In this document: positions 1-5,602 of the stretch, piece by piece
Layout: the number at the start of each line of letters is the position of its first letter
How positions within the stretch are numbered: the stretch's first letter is position 1
Assembly (NCBI GenBank): GCA_902766135.1
Contig: CACXCK010000037.1
Coordinates: 1 to 9,851, forward strand
Direction of reading: 5' to 3'
From: an uncultured Erysipelotrichaceae bacterium
Lineage (GTDB): Bacteria; Bacillota_I; Bacilli_A; RF39; UBA660
Length of the DNA: 9,851 bases
The notes under the pieces: generated by a model
The model's input: the letters and a program-made list of their open reading frames with translations, nothing else
What the model was told of the DNA's origin: nothing
The model's database searches: none
Translations under genes and position numbers: made by a program

Positions 1-324
1 TACAAGTGTCCCATGGAAGTTGCCACTTCCTGGGTGCACAACCATTCCAGATGGTTTATTAATAAGAATAACATCGTCATCTTCATAAATAATATCTAGA
101 GGAATATTCTCTGGTGTTATGTCTTCATCAATGTGATATTCTTTTATTTCTTCGATAGTGTCACCTGATGATACTTCGTCACTTGGCTTAGGTAAGGAAC
201 CATTTAGTAAGTAACAACCAGAAGCTAATTCTTTTGCTATTTGGCTTCGTGATTTTTCAAGTGTTTCTGATAGGTATTTATCAATTCTTGTTTTCTTCTC
301 GTTTTGGACTTTCAGTAACTTCAT
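1..324 (-). CDS. rluD: RluD/YlyB-type 23S rRNA pseudouridine synthase, N-terminal 108 residues (runs off left edge)
   Basis: Reading 324 down to 1 on the minus strand gives 108 codons with no stop, and the gene is still open at the window edge. Residues about 12-62 look like an S4 RNA-binding domain (RIDKYLSETLEKSRSQIAKEL, then LLNGSLPKPSDEV and GDTIEEI). Residues about 75-108 begin the RluA-family catalytic domain, with the family pattern IIYEDDDVILINKPSGMVVHPG. The catalytic Asp motif (HRLDxxTSG) would lie beyond the edge and cannot be checked. The family isomerises uridines in 23S rRNA helix 69. The ATG at 324 has an excellent Shine-Dalgarno (AAAGGAGG, 5 bases upstream). The gene overlaps the end of lspA by 44 bases, so its ribosome binding site sits inside lspA. 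An lspA-rluD-like pair also occurs in Bacillus (lspA-ylyB). The RluA family is certain; RluD rather than another member is likely. Confidence 0.9.
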   Translation of the reverse strand, partial: MKLLKVQNEKKTRIDKYLSETLEKSRSQIAKELASGCYLLNGSLPKPSDEVSSGDTIEEIKEYHIDEDITPENIPLDIIYEDDDVILINKPSGMVVHPGSGNFHGTLV

Positions 325-769
325 TTTTTCCTCCTTTTATCATCAGTATAATTATTAGTATTATTGATATTACAATATAGATATCTGCTACATTAAAAAC
401 TGGAAATTCGTAGCCAAAAAAGTTAAATGAAAAGAAGTCTTTAACGGCCCCAAAAAGGGTGCGGTCGGCAAGGTTTCCAAGGACGCCGGCATAAAGAAAA
501 GAAAAAGATAAATAGTTAAGTTTCCTTTCTGGTAAACCTTTTTGAATACTTGCGATAGCAAATAACATAATAATACTAATACCTATAAGTAAGTATCTAC
601 GACCTGTCAGAATGCTCCAAGCTGCCCCGGTATTTTCGACATAACTTAGGCTAAAAAAATTAGGGATAATACTAATTGTGCCCCCGTTTATGATATGACA
701 TATTAAGTATTTAAGACCTTCTTCTATTATTAAGAAGAGGATTGTAAATAAAAATGTTTTCTTTTTCAT
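281..769 (-). CDS. lspA: Lipoprotein signal peptidase (signal peptidase II)
   Basis: Membrane aspartyl protease that removes the signal peptide from diacylated prolipoproteins; PotD in this window would be a client. At 162 residues it has the usual family length. Four membrane segments are visible (about 4-23, 59-76, 86-101, 127-147). The conserved blocks are present: NTGAAW (46-51), GxxGNLADR with catalytic Asp102, and FNVAD with catalytic Asp129. The first family motif, normally DQxxK, reads EEGLK (16-20), which is unusual. The hydrophilic C-terminal tail (from about 148) is partly coded by DNA that overlaps the rluD ribosome binding site and start. The ATG at 769 has an AGAGGGG Shine-Dalgarno with normal spacing. 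It lies 36 bases downstream of the ymxH-like gene with no terminator between, so co-transcription is likely. Confidence 0.96.
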   Translation of the reverse strand: MKKKTFLFTILFLIIEEGLKYLICHIINGGTISIIPNFFSLSYVENTGAAWSILTGRRYLLIGISIIMLFAIASIQKGLPERKLNYLSFSFLYAGVLGNLADRTLFGAVKDFFSFNFFGYEFPVFNVADIYIVISIILIIILMIKGGKNEVTESPKREENKN

Positions 770-805
770 GATGCCCCTCTTTCTTATAGAATGATACCAT
801 AAAAC

Positions 806-1036
806 TTAGTTTTCTTCAATATCTACTAGGATGACATCTGTTCCGATTTTATTAATGTTTTTTAGGTAAATATTCTTTTCTGTACTGCTTTTAAAGAAAA
901 AGAATAGCCTTCTTTCTACTACCACAAAGTATTCTAATGCTCCGCTTTCTGTAAGGTAGGCATCTACTATTTTACCTAAACGCCTGCCTGTTTTTAAATC
1001 AATAATGTCTTTTCTTTGTAAGTCCGATATATTCAT
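806..1036 (-). CDS. YlmC/YmxH-family PRC-barrel protein
   Basis: A 76-residue soluble protein with a PRC-barrel-like pattern: ISDLQRKDIIDLKTGRRLG at the start, IVDAYLTESGALEYFVV in the middle, and a closing strand INKIGTDVILVDI. This matches the small YlmC/YmxH family of Bacillota, often labelled sporulation proteins although their biochemical role is not settled. A short Phe-rich stretch (about 45-50) replaces the GFFG-like loop of the Bacillus protein. An in-frame GTG lies at 1045, but it is part of the Shine-Dalgarno itself (AGGTGAG), which is correctly spaced for the ATG at 1036. That ATG is therefore chosen. It is the first gene of a probable ymxH-lspA-rluD unit, divergent from rpmB. No spore gene is visible nearby, so the family name should not be read as proof of sporulation. 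Confidence 0.83.
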   Translation of the reverse strand: MNISDLQRKDIIDLKTGRRLGKIVDAYLTESGALEYFVVVERRLFFFFKSSTEKNIYLKNINKIGTDVILVDIEEN

Positions 1037-1071
1037 ATTACTCACCTACTTTATCTTATTCCTCTTTAGTA

Positions 1072-1100
1072 TTGACTTATGCGTGATATTTTGCTAAAAT
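1072..1100 (+). promoter_or_regulatory. Sigma-A promoter of rpmB, extended -10
   Basis: TTGACT (1072-1077), a 17-base spacer and TAAAAT (1095-1100), preceded by TGC so that the -10 is of the extended TGn type. The predicted start of transcription is near 1107, giving a leader of about 25 bases that contains the AGGAGGTGA Shine-Dalgarno (1118-1126). Confidence 0.82.
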
Positions 1101-1127
1101 TTTAGAGAAAGAAACCCAGGAGGTGAA
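1099..1127 (-). promoter_or_regulatory. Candidate divergent promoter for ymxH-lspA-rluD
   Basis: On the minus strand, TTCACC (1127-1122) is followed by a 17-base spacer and TAAAAT (1104-1099). This -10 overlaps the rpmB -10 on the other strand because both lie in the 12-base palindrome CTAAAATTTTAG (1094-1105). The -35 matches TTGACA at four of six positions and overlaps the rpmB Shine-Dalgarno. I saw no better promoter between 1037 and 1131 for the minus-strand genes. Confidence 0.4.
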
Positions 1128-1131
1128 GGAT

Positions 1132-1290
1132 ATGGCTAAGAAAGTATCAACTAAAAAACCTTTAACTGTTAACTCAAGAAGTAAAGCACTTAACGCAACA
1201 AAAAGAATGCAAAAACCAAATTTACAAAAGAAAACAATTGATGGAAAAAAGGTAGTTATCAGTGCTCGTGAAGCGAAAAAATTAAAATAG
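1132..1290 (+). CDS. rpmB: 50S ribosomal protein L28, compact zinc-free form
   Basis: A 52-residue basic protein. The core NSRSKALNATKRMQKPNLQ lines up with the Bacillus L28 segment NNRSHAMNASKRTWGANLQ, and IDGKKVVISAREAKKLK lines up with [20 protein letters not shown]. L28 is a large-subunit protein near the exit site and L1 stalk. It has no Cys at all, so it is of the zinc-free (C-minus) class. At 52 residues it is about ten shorter than the usual 61-63: the start, one inner loop and the C-terminus are each trimmed. The ATG at 1132 is fixed by a perfect AGGAGGTGA Shine-Dalgarno five bases upstream. The gene has its own strong promoter and a terminator, so it is a single-gene transcript. It is the only plus-strand gene here and converges on aguA. 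Identification rests on manual comparison of a short protein, but the core match is clear. Confidence 0.87.
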   Translation: MAKKVSTKKPLTVNSRSKALNATKRMQKPNLQKKTIDGKKVVISAREAKKLK

Positions 1291-1317
1291 GCTTTTAAAA
1301 GTCTTTTTTTTTGCAAG

Positions 1318-1349
1318 AAAAAGGTGAAACAGTTTTGTTTCACCTTTTT
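1318..1349. terminator. Bidirectional rho-independent terminator between rpmB and aguA
   Basis: A perfect 13-base inverted repeat AAAAAGGTGAAAC / GTTTCACCTTTTT with a 6-base loop (1331-1336). The A/T ends of the arms supply a U-tract on both strands, so it can end rpmB (plus) and aguA (minus). The last two bases of the aguA TAA stop are inside the stem. A further T-run at 1304-1312 after rpmB follows only a weak, almost loopless palindrome (CTTTTAAAAG) and is not counted as a separate terminator. Confidence 0.93.
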
Positions 1350-2451
1350 AATTATTACCACTTTTTGGTAGTTGTTGAGTAATGCAATGGATGTTTCCGC
1401 CGCCAAGTAATATTTCTCTTGCATAGATTGGTTCTATTTTACGATCTGGATAAAGTTTTTGAAGTAGGTCTATAGCAAGTTGATCATTTGGATCATTGAA
1501 TACTGGAAGAGCAATAAAGCCATTTCCTGTATAGTAATTAGCATAACTAGCAGCTAATCTATCGCCTTCTTGTCTTGGTAGTGTACCATCAACAGCATCT
1601 ACACCTTCACTTTCTTCTTTAGTGATTAAAATTGGCTTTGGTGTATATAATTTATGGACTTCTAGTTTTCTTCCTTTGGCATCAGTTTCATTTATTAAAT
1701 AGTTGTATGCTTCTAAACTTCTTTCGTATTGAGGGTCATTTTGATCATCTGTCCAGGCAAGGACTACTACTCCTGGGCGAACAAAGTTTGCCATATTATC
1801 TACGTGAGCATTTGTTTCATCATTATAAATTCCTCTTGGAATCCATAATACTTTTTCACAATTTAGATATTCACATAGTTTTTCACCTATTTCTTCTTTA
1901 GTCATATGTGGATTTCTGCCTTCAGAAAGTAAGCACTCTTCAGTTACCATAACGGTACCTTCACCATCTACATGAATTGAGCCACCTTCTAGGACAAAAC
2001 CTTTTGTACGATATGAATCTACTCTTTCTATTTCACACATTTTAGAAGCGATTTTATCGTCACTGTCCCATGGGAAATATAATCCGTCTACTAATCCACC
2101 CCATGCATTAAATTCCCAATCAACACCTCTTACACCACCTTTGTCATCTATTACAAAAGTTGCTCCACAGTCTCTTACCCAAGAGTCATCGTTAGTCATT
2201 TCAACTACTCTTACTTCGTCATTTAACCAATGTTTTGCGTTTTCGTATTGAGCTTTTGAGACAATCATTGTCATTGGTTCATATTTAGCAATGGTATTTG
2301 CAACTTGAGCAAATACTCTTTGAGCTGGTTTTCCACCTAGTCTCCAGTTATCTGGTCTTTCTGGCCAAATCATATAACATCCAGCGTGGCGTTCAAATTC
2401 ACCAGGCATTCTATATCCGTCTTTTTTAGGCGTACTTTCTAATCTTTTCAT
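1348..2451 (-). CDS. aguA: Agmatine deiminase (agmatine iminohydrolase)
   Basis: Hydrolyses agmatine to N-carbamoylputrescine and ammonia in the cytoplasm, the first enzymatic step of the AgDI pathway. The 367 residues match the family length of about 365-370. Signature blocks are present in order: TPKKDGYRMPGEFE (7-20), NDDSWVRDCG (87-96), DWEFNAWGGL (111-120), FVLEGGSIHVDGEGT (152-166), NAHVDN with the catalytic His216, and GGGNIHC with the nucleophile Cys356. This is the guanidino-group-modifying fold of the peptidylarginine deiminase superfamily. An ATG at 2457 directly abuts the AGAAAGG Shine-Dalgarno with no spacing, so the in-frame ATG at 2451 (MKRLESTPK) is chosen. It is the last gene of aguB-aguD-aguA and lies 67 bases beyond aguD behind a hairpin. 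The close relative putative peptidylarginine deiminase is less likely given the aguB and aguD neighbours. Confidence 0.97.
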   Translation of the reverse strand: MKRLESTPKKDGYRMPGEFERHAGCYMIWPERPDNWRLGGKPAQRVFAQVANTIAKYEPMTMIVSKAQYENAKHWLNDEVRVVEMTNDDSWVRDCGATFVIDDKGGVRGVDWEFNAWGGLVDGLYFPWDSDDKIASKMCEIERVDSYRTKGFVLEGGSIHVDGEGTVMVTEECLLSEGRNPHMTKEEIGEKLCEYLNCEKVLWIPRGIYNDETNAHVDNMANFVRPGVVVLAWTDDQNDPQYERSLEAYNYLINETDAKGRKLEVHKLYTPKPILITKEESEGVDAVDGTLPRQEGDRLAASYANYYTGNGFIALPVFNDPNDQLAIDLLQKLYPDRKIEPIYAREILLGGGNIHCITQQLPKSGNN

Positions 2452-2472
2452 AAACATCCTTTCTAAATATAG

Positions 2473-2500
2473 AGGGATTTTCTAGTAATAGAAAATCCCT
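2473..2500. other. Intercistronic hairpin between aguD and aguA
   Basis: A perfect 11-base inverted repeat (AGGGATTTTCT / AGAAAATCCCT) with a 6-base loop (2484-2489). On the minus strand, the direction of the operon, it is followed by CTATATTTAG and not by a U-tract, so it is at best a partial terminator. A role in processing or in stabilising the aguBD message, or in setting aguA levels, is equally possible. On the plus strand it is followed by a T-rich run, but no plus-strand gene lies upstream. Confidence 0.75.
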
Positions 2501-2518
2501 TTTCTTAATTCTTTATAA

Positions 2519-3928
2519 TTATTCTTTTACAGGTTTATTTTTGATTCTAGCTACTAGTATTTCTTCTATTATAAATGATATTGCTACCCCAACAAGTAGT
2601 GGTATGTTTTCTTCGATATATTCAGCTGTGAAATCGCCAAATAACGTAAATAATATACCAGCAATTAGGATAACAAATGGCACGATTGCTTCAACATAAG
2701 TCATGAATGTACCACCTGGTGCTCTGTATGGTCTTTCAATATCTTTATCTTGTTTTCTTAGTTTTAAGAAGGCTAAGAACATTGGGATATAACCAACTAG
2801 TAGAGTTATCCAACTTAAGCAGAAGAATAAACTAAATCCAGCTGAGAATTCTTCACTAATACTGCTAGCGATGATACCACCTATACAGATAAGTGAGGCC
2901 ACAATGCCATTGGCAATAGATGCTTTATATGGAACATCTTCTTCGTTTTTAGCAGCAAAGAATTTTGGCATTGAACCATCTTCAGCTGCATAAGCAGCAA
3001 CTTCGTTAACGCCGAATGACCATGATGCAATATTAGCTACAAATGTGTATATGAACATTAATCCAGCGATAATTACTAGAGCTTTAACTGTACCTGCTCC
3101 TAGACCAACAGTTGTAAATAAAGTGGTTAATACTTCAACAACGTTTTCAGGATCTAATGTTTCAACTACTTCTGGTGGAAGAGCTATATTAAATCCAGTT
3201 GCTGGTAGGACATAGAAGAAGGCCATTAATAAACCACCAATAATTAAAGCTTTTGGAATTTCCTTTTTTGGATTTTCCATATCTTCAACCCAAGAACCTA
3301 CTACCTCAAAGCCCATGAAGTTGAATAAAATGATAGAAATAAATGATAATCCTTCTAAACTAAATTCAGGAATTAGATCACTGAAACTTGTGATAGGATT
3401 AGCACTATGTCCTGTAGTTATTAATGAGTAAATTCCTAATCCACCGATACCTAGTAATAAAACCACTTTTAAAATAGTACCTAGGTTAACGATATATTTA
3501 CTTTCACCTATTCTTTGTGTTCCTAGTAATGTTACAATCCATACATATGCTAATTGAATTATAAGTAACATAATAACATTTAATTCAATTCCTAACATTC
3601 CTGCTACTATATCTGTAACAGCAACTGCTAGAGATGAAATCCAAAGTGGGAAGTTAATCCAGTAGTTCCACGCTACACGACCTGCCCATTTTGGCCCAAA
3701 TGCTCTTTTTACCCAGTCATACATACCACCTTCGCTTGGATACGTTGTACCAAGTTCTGCAGTAATCATTCCATATGGTAAACAGAAACCAATAAGCAAG
3801 AAAATCCACCAGAAGTATTGAGTGTTACCAATAGCAGCAGTTGGCATAACTGATTCACAAACAAGAGTTAAGCAAACTGTTCCTAAAATGGCATCCACTA
3901 ATTTGAATTTCTTTTTTTTCTTTTCCAT
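2519..3928 (-). CDS. aguD: Agmatine/putrescine antiporter (APC superfamily)
   Basis: A 469-residue polytopic membrane protein with about 12 hydrophobic segments and a Lys-rich start (MEKKKKKFKLVDAILG). Features of the amino acid-polyamine-organocation (APC) superfamily include TTYPSEGGMYDWVKRAFGP (61-79) after the second helix and the helix 6 block FNFMGFEVVGSWVEDMENP, followed by KKEIPKAL. Substrate cannot be read from these motifs alone. The assignment as agmatine-in/putrescine-out exchanger comes from its place between aguB and aguA, the order found in Enterococcus (aguB-aguD-aguA-aguC). Exchange of agmatine for putrescine lets the pathway run without energy cost. The gene lies 11 bases after aguB. 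Its likely Shine-Dalgarno (AGGAAGG) is inside the last aguB codons, about 17 bases from the ATG, which is unusually far. Another glutamate:GABA-type APC antiporter is the fallback reading. Confidence 0.9.
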   Translation of the reverse strand: MEKKKKKFKLVDAILGTVCLTLVCESVMPTAAIGNTQYFWWIFLLIGFCLPYGMITAELGTTYPSEGGMYDWVKRAFGPKWAGRVAWNYWINFPLWISSLAVAVTDIVAGMLGIELNVIMLLIIQLAYVWIVTLLGTQRIGESKYIVNLGTILKVVLLLGIGGLGIYSLITTGHSANPITSFSDLIPEFSLEGLSFISIILFNFMGFEVVGSWVEDMENPKKEIPKALIIGGLLMAFFYVLPATGFNIALPPEVVETLDPENVVEVLTTLFTTVGLGAGTVKALVIIAGLMFIYTFVANIASWSFGVNEVAAYAAEDGSMPKFFAAKNEEDVPYKASIANGIVASLICIGGIIASSISEEFSAGFSLFFCLSWITLLVGYIPMFLAFLKLRKQDKDIERPYRAPGGTFMTYVEAIVPFVILIAGILFTLFGDFTAEYIEENIPLLVGVAISFIIEEILVARIKNKPVKE

Positions 3929-3939
3929 TTTAACTATTT

Positions 3940-4926
3940 TTAATTCCTTCCTAAATTCTTATTGCATATTTCAATTGTTTCGTCTTTTTTACCCATAAAG
4001 TATACAAGTAAGCCACGCATGGCAGTAAGACGATTTTCTGCTTCATCAAAACAGATTGAAATATTCTTATCATCCATTACTTCATCTGTTACTTCTTCTC
4101 CACGTGTAGCAGGTAAGCAATGCATGAATTTTACATTTGGACTACATTTTTTTAGCATGTCCATATTTACCTGATATTTTGGATAGAATATTTCCATACG
4201 TTTTTCTTTTGGAAGTTCTGATTCATATAGTCCATACCAAACATCAGTATAGATGAAGTCAGCATCTTTTAGTGCTTCTTCTTCATTGTCTGTTACTAAA
4301 TAAGAACCGCCACTTACACGGCAATTTTCTTCAGCTAGACGTAAGTATTCTTCTCCAAGTTGGAATCCTTTTGGGCCATAATGAACAAAGTGAGCACCCA
4401 TTTTGGTAATCATCATCATAAGTGATGCGCATACTTGAGTACAATCACCAACAAAGACAATCTTACAATCTTCTAGTTTTTTACCTTCTGGTAAATGTTC
4501 CATGATAGTAATAATGTCACCCATTTCTTGAGTTGGATGGTTGTAGTCACTCATGCCGTTGATTACAGGTACGGTTGAATACTTAGCTAATTCATCAACT
4601 GTTTTGCGTTCAATTACACGAGCCATTAGAATGTCTGTTAAGCGTGATAAAACGATTGATGTATCTTTCATACTTTCGTGTTTACCTAGTTGGATTTGAC
4701 CAGGTGCCAGATACTGAGCATGTCCGCCTAACTGTGTCATAGCGGTTTCAAATGAGACACGTGTTCTTGTTGATGCTTGTTCAAATATCATCCCCAAAGT
4801 TTTGTGATATAAAACATTAAGTGGGTATCCAGCTTTTATGTTAGCCTTAATTAAGATACTTAAATTAGCTATATCAAGCAGCTCTTCTTTAGTAAAATCT
4901 TGGGTTGTAATGTAATCTTTTTTCAT
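3940..4926 (-). CDS. aguB: Putrescine carbamoyltransferase
   Basis: Phosphorolyses N-carbamoylputrescine to putrescine and carbamoyl phosphate, the second enzymatic step of the AgDI pathway. The 328 residues have the two-domain transcarbamylase layout: carbamoyl-phosphate loop STRTR (52-56), HPTQ (130-133), and HCLPATRGEEV (269-279). The stretch DVWYGLYESEL (228-238) and the phrases YLAPGQIQLG and PVINGMSDYNHPTQE agree closely with enterococcal putrescine transcarbamylase. The ornithine enzyme normally has DVWxSMG at that loop, so this is not simply an argF/arcB gene. The C-terminus ends about 22 residues after the RGLLVY block, some 11-13 residues earlier than in the enterococcal enzyme, whose extra C-terminal helix contacts the neighbouring subunit. 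The ATG at 4926 has AGAGG six bases upstream. It is the first gene of the operon, with a short leader. Confidence 0.96.
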   Translation of the reverse strand: MKKDYITTQDFTKEELLDIANLSILIKANIKAGYPLNVLYHKTLGMIFEQASTRTRVSFETAMTQLGGHAQYLAPGQIQLGKHESMKDTSIVLSRLTDILMARVIERKTVDELAKYSTVPVINGMSDYNHPTQEMGDIITIMEHLPEGKKLEDCKIVFVGDCTQVCASLMMMITKMGAHFVHYGPKGFQLGEEYLRLAEENCRVSGGSYLVTDNEEEALKDADFIYTDVWYGLYESELPKEKRMEIFYPKYQVNMDMLKKCSPNVKFMHCLPATRGEEVTDEVMDDKNISICFDEAENRLTAMRGLLVYFMGKKDETIEICNKNLGRN

Positions 4927-4955
4927 CTTTACCTCTTCTCCCTTCTATTATCTAA

Positions 4956-4984
4956 ATTATAGCACCCAGGCTATTGCATTTCAA
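4956..4984 (-). promoter_or_regulatory. Sigma-A promoter of the aguB-aguD-aguA operon
   Basis: TTGAAA (4984-4979), a 17-base spacer and a consensus TATAAT (4961-4956), with TGC just before it giving an extended -10. The predicted transcription start is near 4949, about 22 bases before the aguB ATG, which leaves no room for a riboswitch. I found no convincing cre site and no regulator gene next to it. Confidence 0.88.
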
Positions 4985-5011
4985 TTTTTTTTACATTTTT
5001 TTGTCGATTTT
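4985..5011 (-). promoter_or_regulatory. Phased A-tracts (UP-element-like) upstream of the aguB promoter
   Basis: On the minus strand three A-runs lie immediately upstream of the -35: eight bases (4985-4992), seven (4996-5002) and four (5008-5011). Their centres are 10.5 bases apart, one DNA turn. This is the pattern of a curved DNA/UP element that contacts the RNA polymerase alpha subunit. The role is inferred. Confidence 0.6.
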
Positions 5012-5015
5012 CAGT

Positions 5016-5049
5016 AAAAAAAGCAACTGATTATTCAGTTACTTTTTTT
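5016..5049 (-). terminator. Rho-independent terminator ending the pot operon and YgjV-like gene
   Basis: On the minus strand: AAAAAAAGTAACTGA, loop ATAA, TCAGTTGCTTTTTTT. The stem includes AACTGA/TCAGTT plus a T-G wobble and a G-C pair, and ends in seven Ts. On the plus strand the wobble becomes a C-A mismatch, so it is built for minus-strand transcription. The final codons and TGA stop of the YgjV-like gene form the 5' arm of the hairpin. Confidence 0.88.
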
Positions 5050-5595
5050 GGGAAATTTGCTAATTTCCTTACCTTTAAAAAGATCTATGTGAAAGACTAG
5101 GATAAATATGTTAGATATGACTATGATAGCGTCTGTTATGGCTCCAGAGTATGACATAACAATCATGTCATATATAAACCAAAGTGTGTATGATATAATG
5201 CCTCCAAAGACAGCTTTATTGCGTTCTTTTGTTAGGAAGAATCCATCTACTAAGCTCGCAAGAACCGGAAATAAATCAGTAATAGTTTCATATGAGAAAA
5301 GATCTGATTCAGTCATGAAAGAAATTATACATGTTCCTATATAAACAATAGAACTTGCGATAAAAACTGAATTATCTTTGTCTGTTTTATAATATAGAGA
5401 ATCTCTTACAACTTCAAAAATACAAATTATTAAGCCACTGTAAGCATGCAGTAGTATATAGTGAAGGCAGAATAGAATTGTTGATAATACTTGAAATACA
5501 AGTATTTTATTAGTGCTTTCGCGATAATAGCTAAATCCGAGAATTAGCCAAGCAACAAAGCCTATTACTTGTATTAGCCAAAATGGTATTTCCAT
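5035..5595 (-). CDS. YgjV-like membrane protein (Imp-YgjV family)
   Basis: A 186-residue integral membrane protein with six or seven hydrophobic segments (about 5-21, 31-49, 53-66, 78-93, 107-121, 129-148, 152-171). The start (PFWLIQVIGFVAWLILGFSYY), the LHYILLHAYSGLI block and the Arg-containing segment after it (EVVRD) resemble E. coli YgjV, a 183-residue inner membrane protein of unknown function. The ATG at 5595 is preceded by AGGTGA overlapping the potD stop codon, only seven bases after potD, so it is translated with the pot operon and is its last gene. The context suggests a job related to polyamine uptake, but nothing in the sequence shows one. The family assignment is by eye. Confidence 0.75.
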   Translation of the reverse strand: MEIPFWLIQVIGFVAWLILGFSYYRESTNKILVFQVLSTILFCLHYILLHAYSGLIICIFEVVRDSLYYKTDKDNSVFIASSIVYIGTCIISFMTESDLFSYETITDLFPVLASLVDGFFLTKERNKAVFGGIISYTLWFIYDMIVMSYSGAITDAIIVISNIFILVFHIDLFKGKEISKFPKKSN

Positions 5596-5602
5596 AAATC
5601 AC

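Noticed and set aside
1291..1313. A first separate rpmB terminator (CTTTTAAAAG plus T-run)
   Set aside because: The palindrome has almost no loop and is nearly all A-T. The perfect hairpin just downstream explains termination better.
1077..1424. 115-codon open frame on the minus strand across rpmB and its terminator
   Set aside because: It is the antisense of rpmB, the terminator and the end of aguA. It has no Shine-Dalgarno, a composition that mirrors AT-rich antisense, and it is explained by the L28 gene on the other strand.
3940..4926. Ornithine carbamoyltransferase (argF/arcB)
   Set aside because: The DVWYGLYESEL loop and overall wording match putrescine transcarbamylase, and the neighbours are agmatine genes, not arginine genes.
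4927..4955. Riboswitch or attenuator ahead of aguB
   Set aside because: The predicted leader is only about 22 bases, too short for any known riboswitch, and no hairpin lies between the promoter and the Shine-Dalgarno.
4970..5012. Possible CcpA (cre) site near the aguB promoter
   Set aside because: The CG-centred stretch GAAAATCGACAAAA has several mismatches to the cre consensus, and the GC-centred one at the -35 has the wrong core. Neither is good enough to call.
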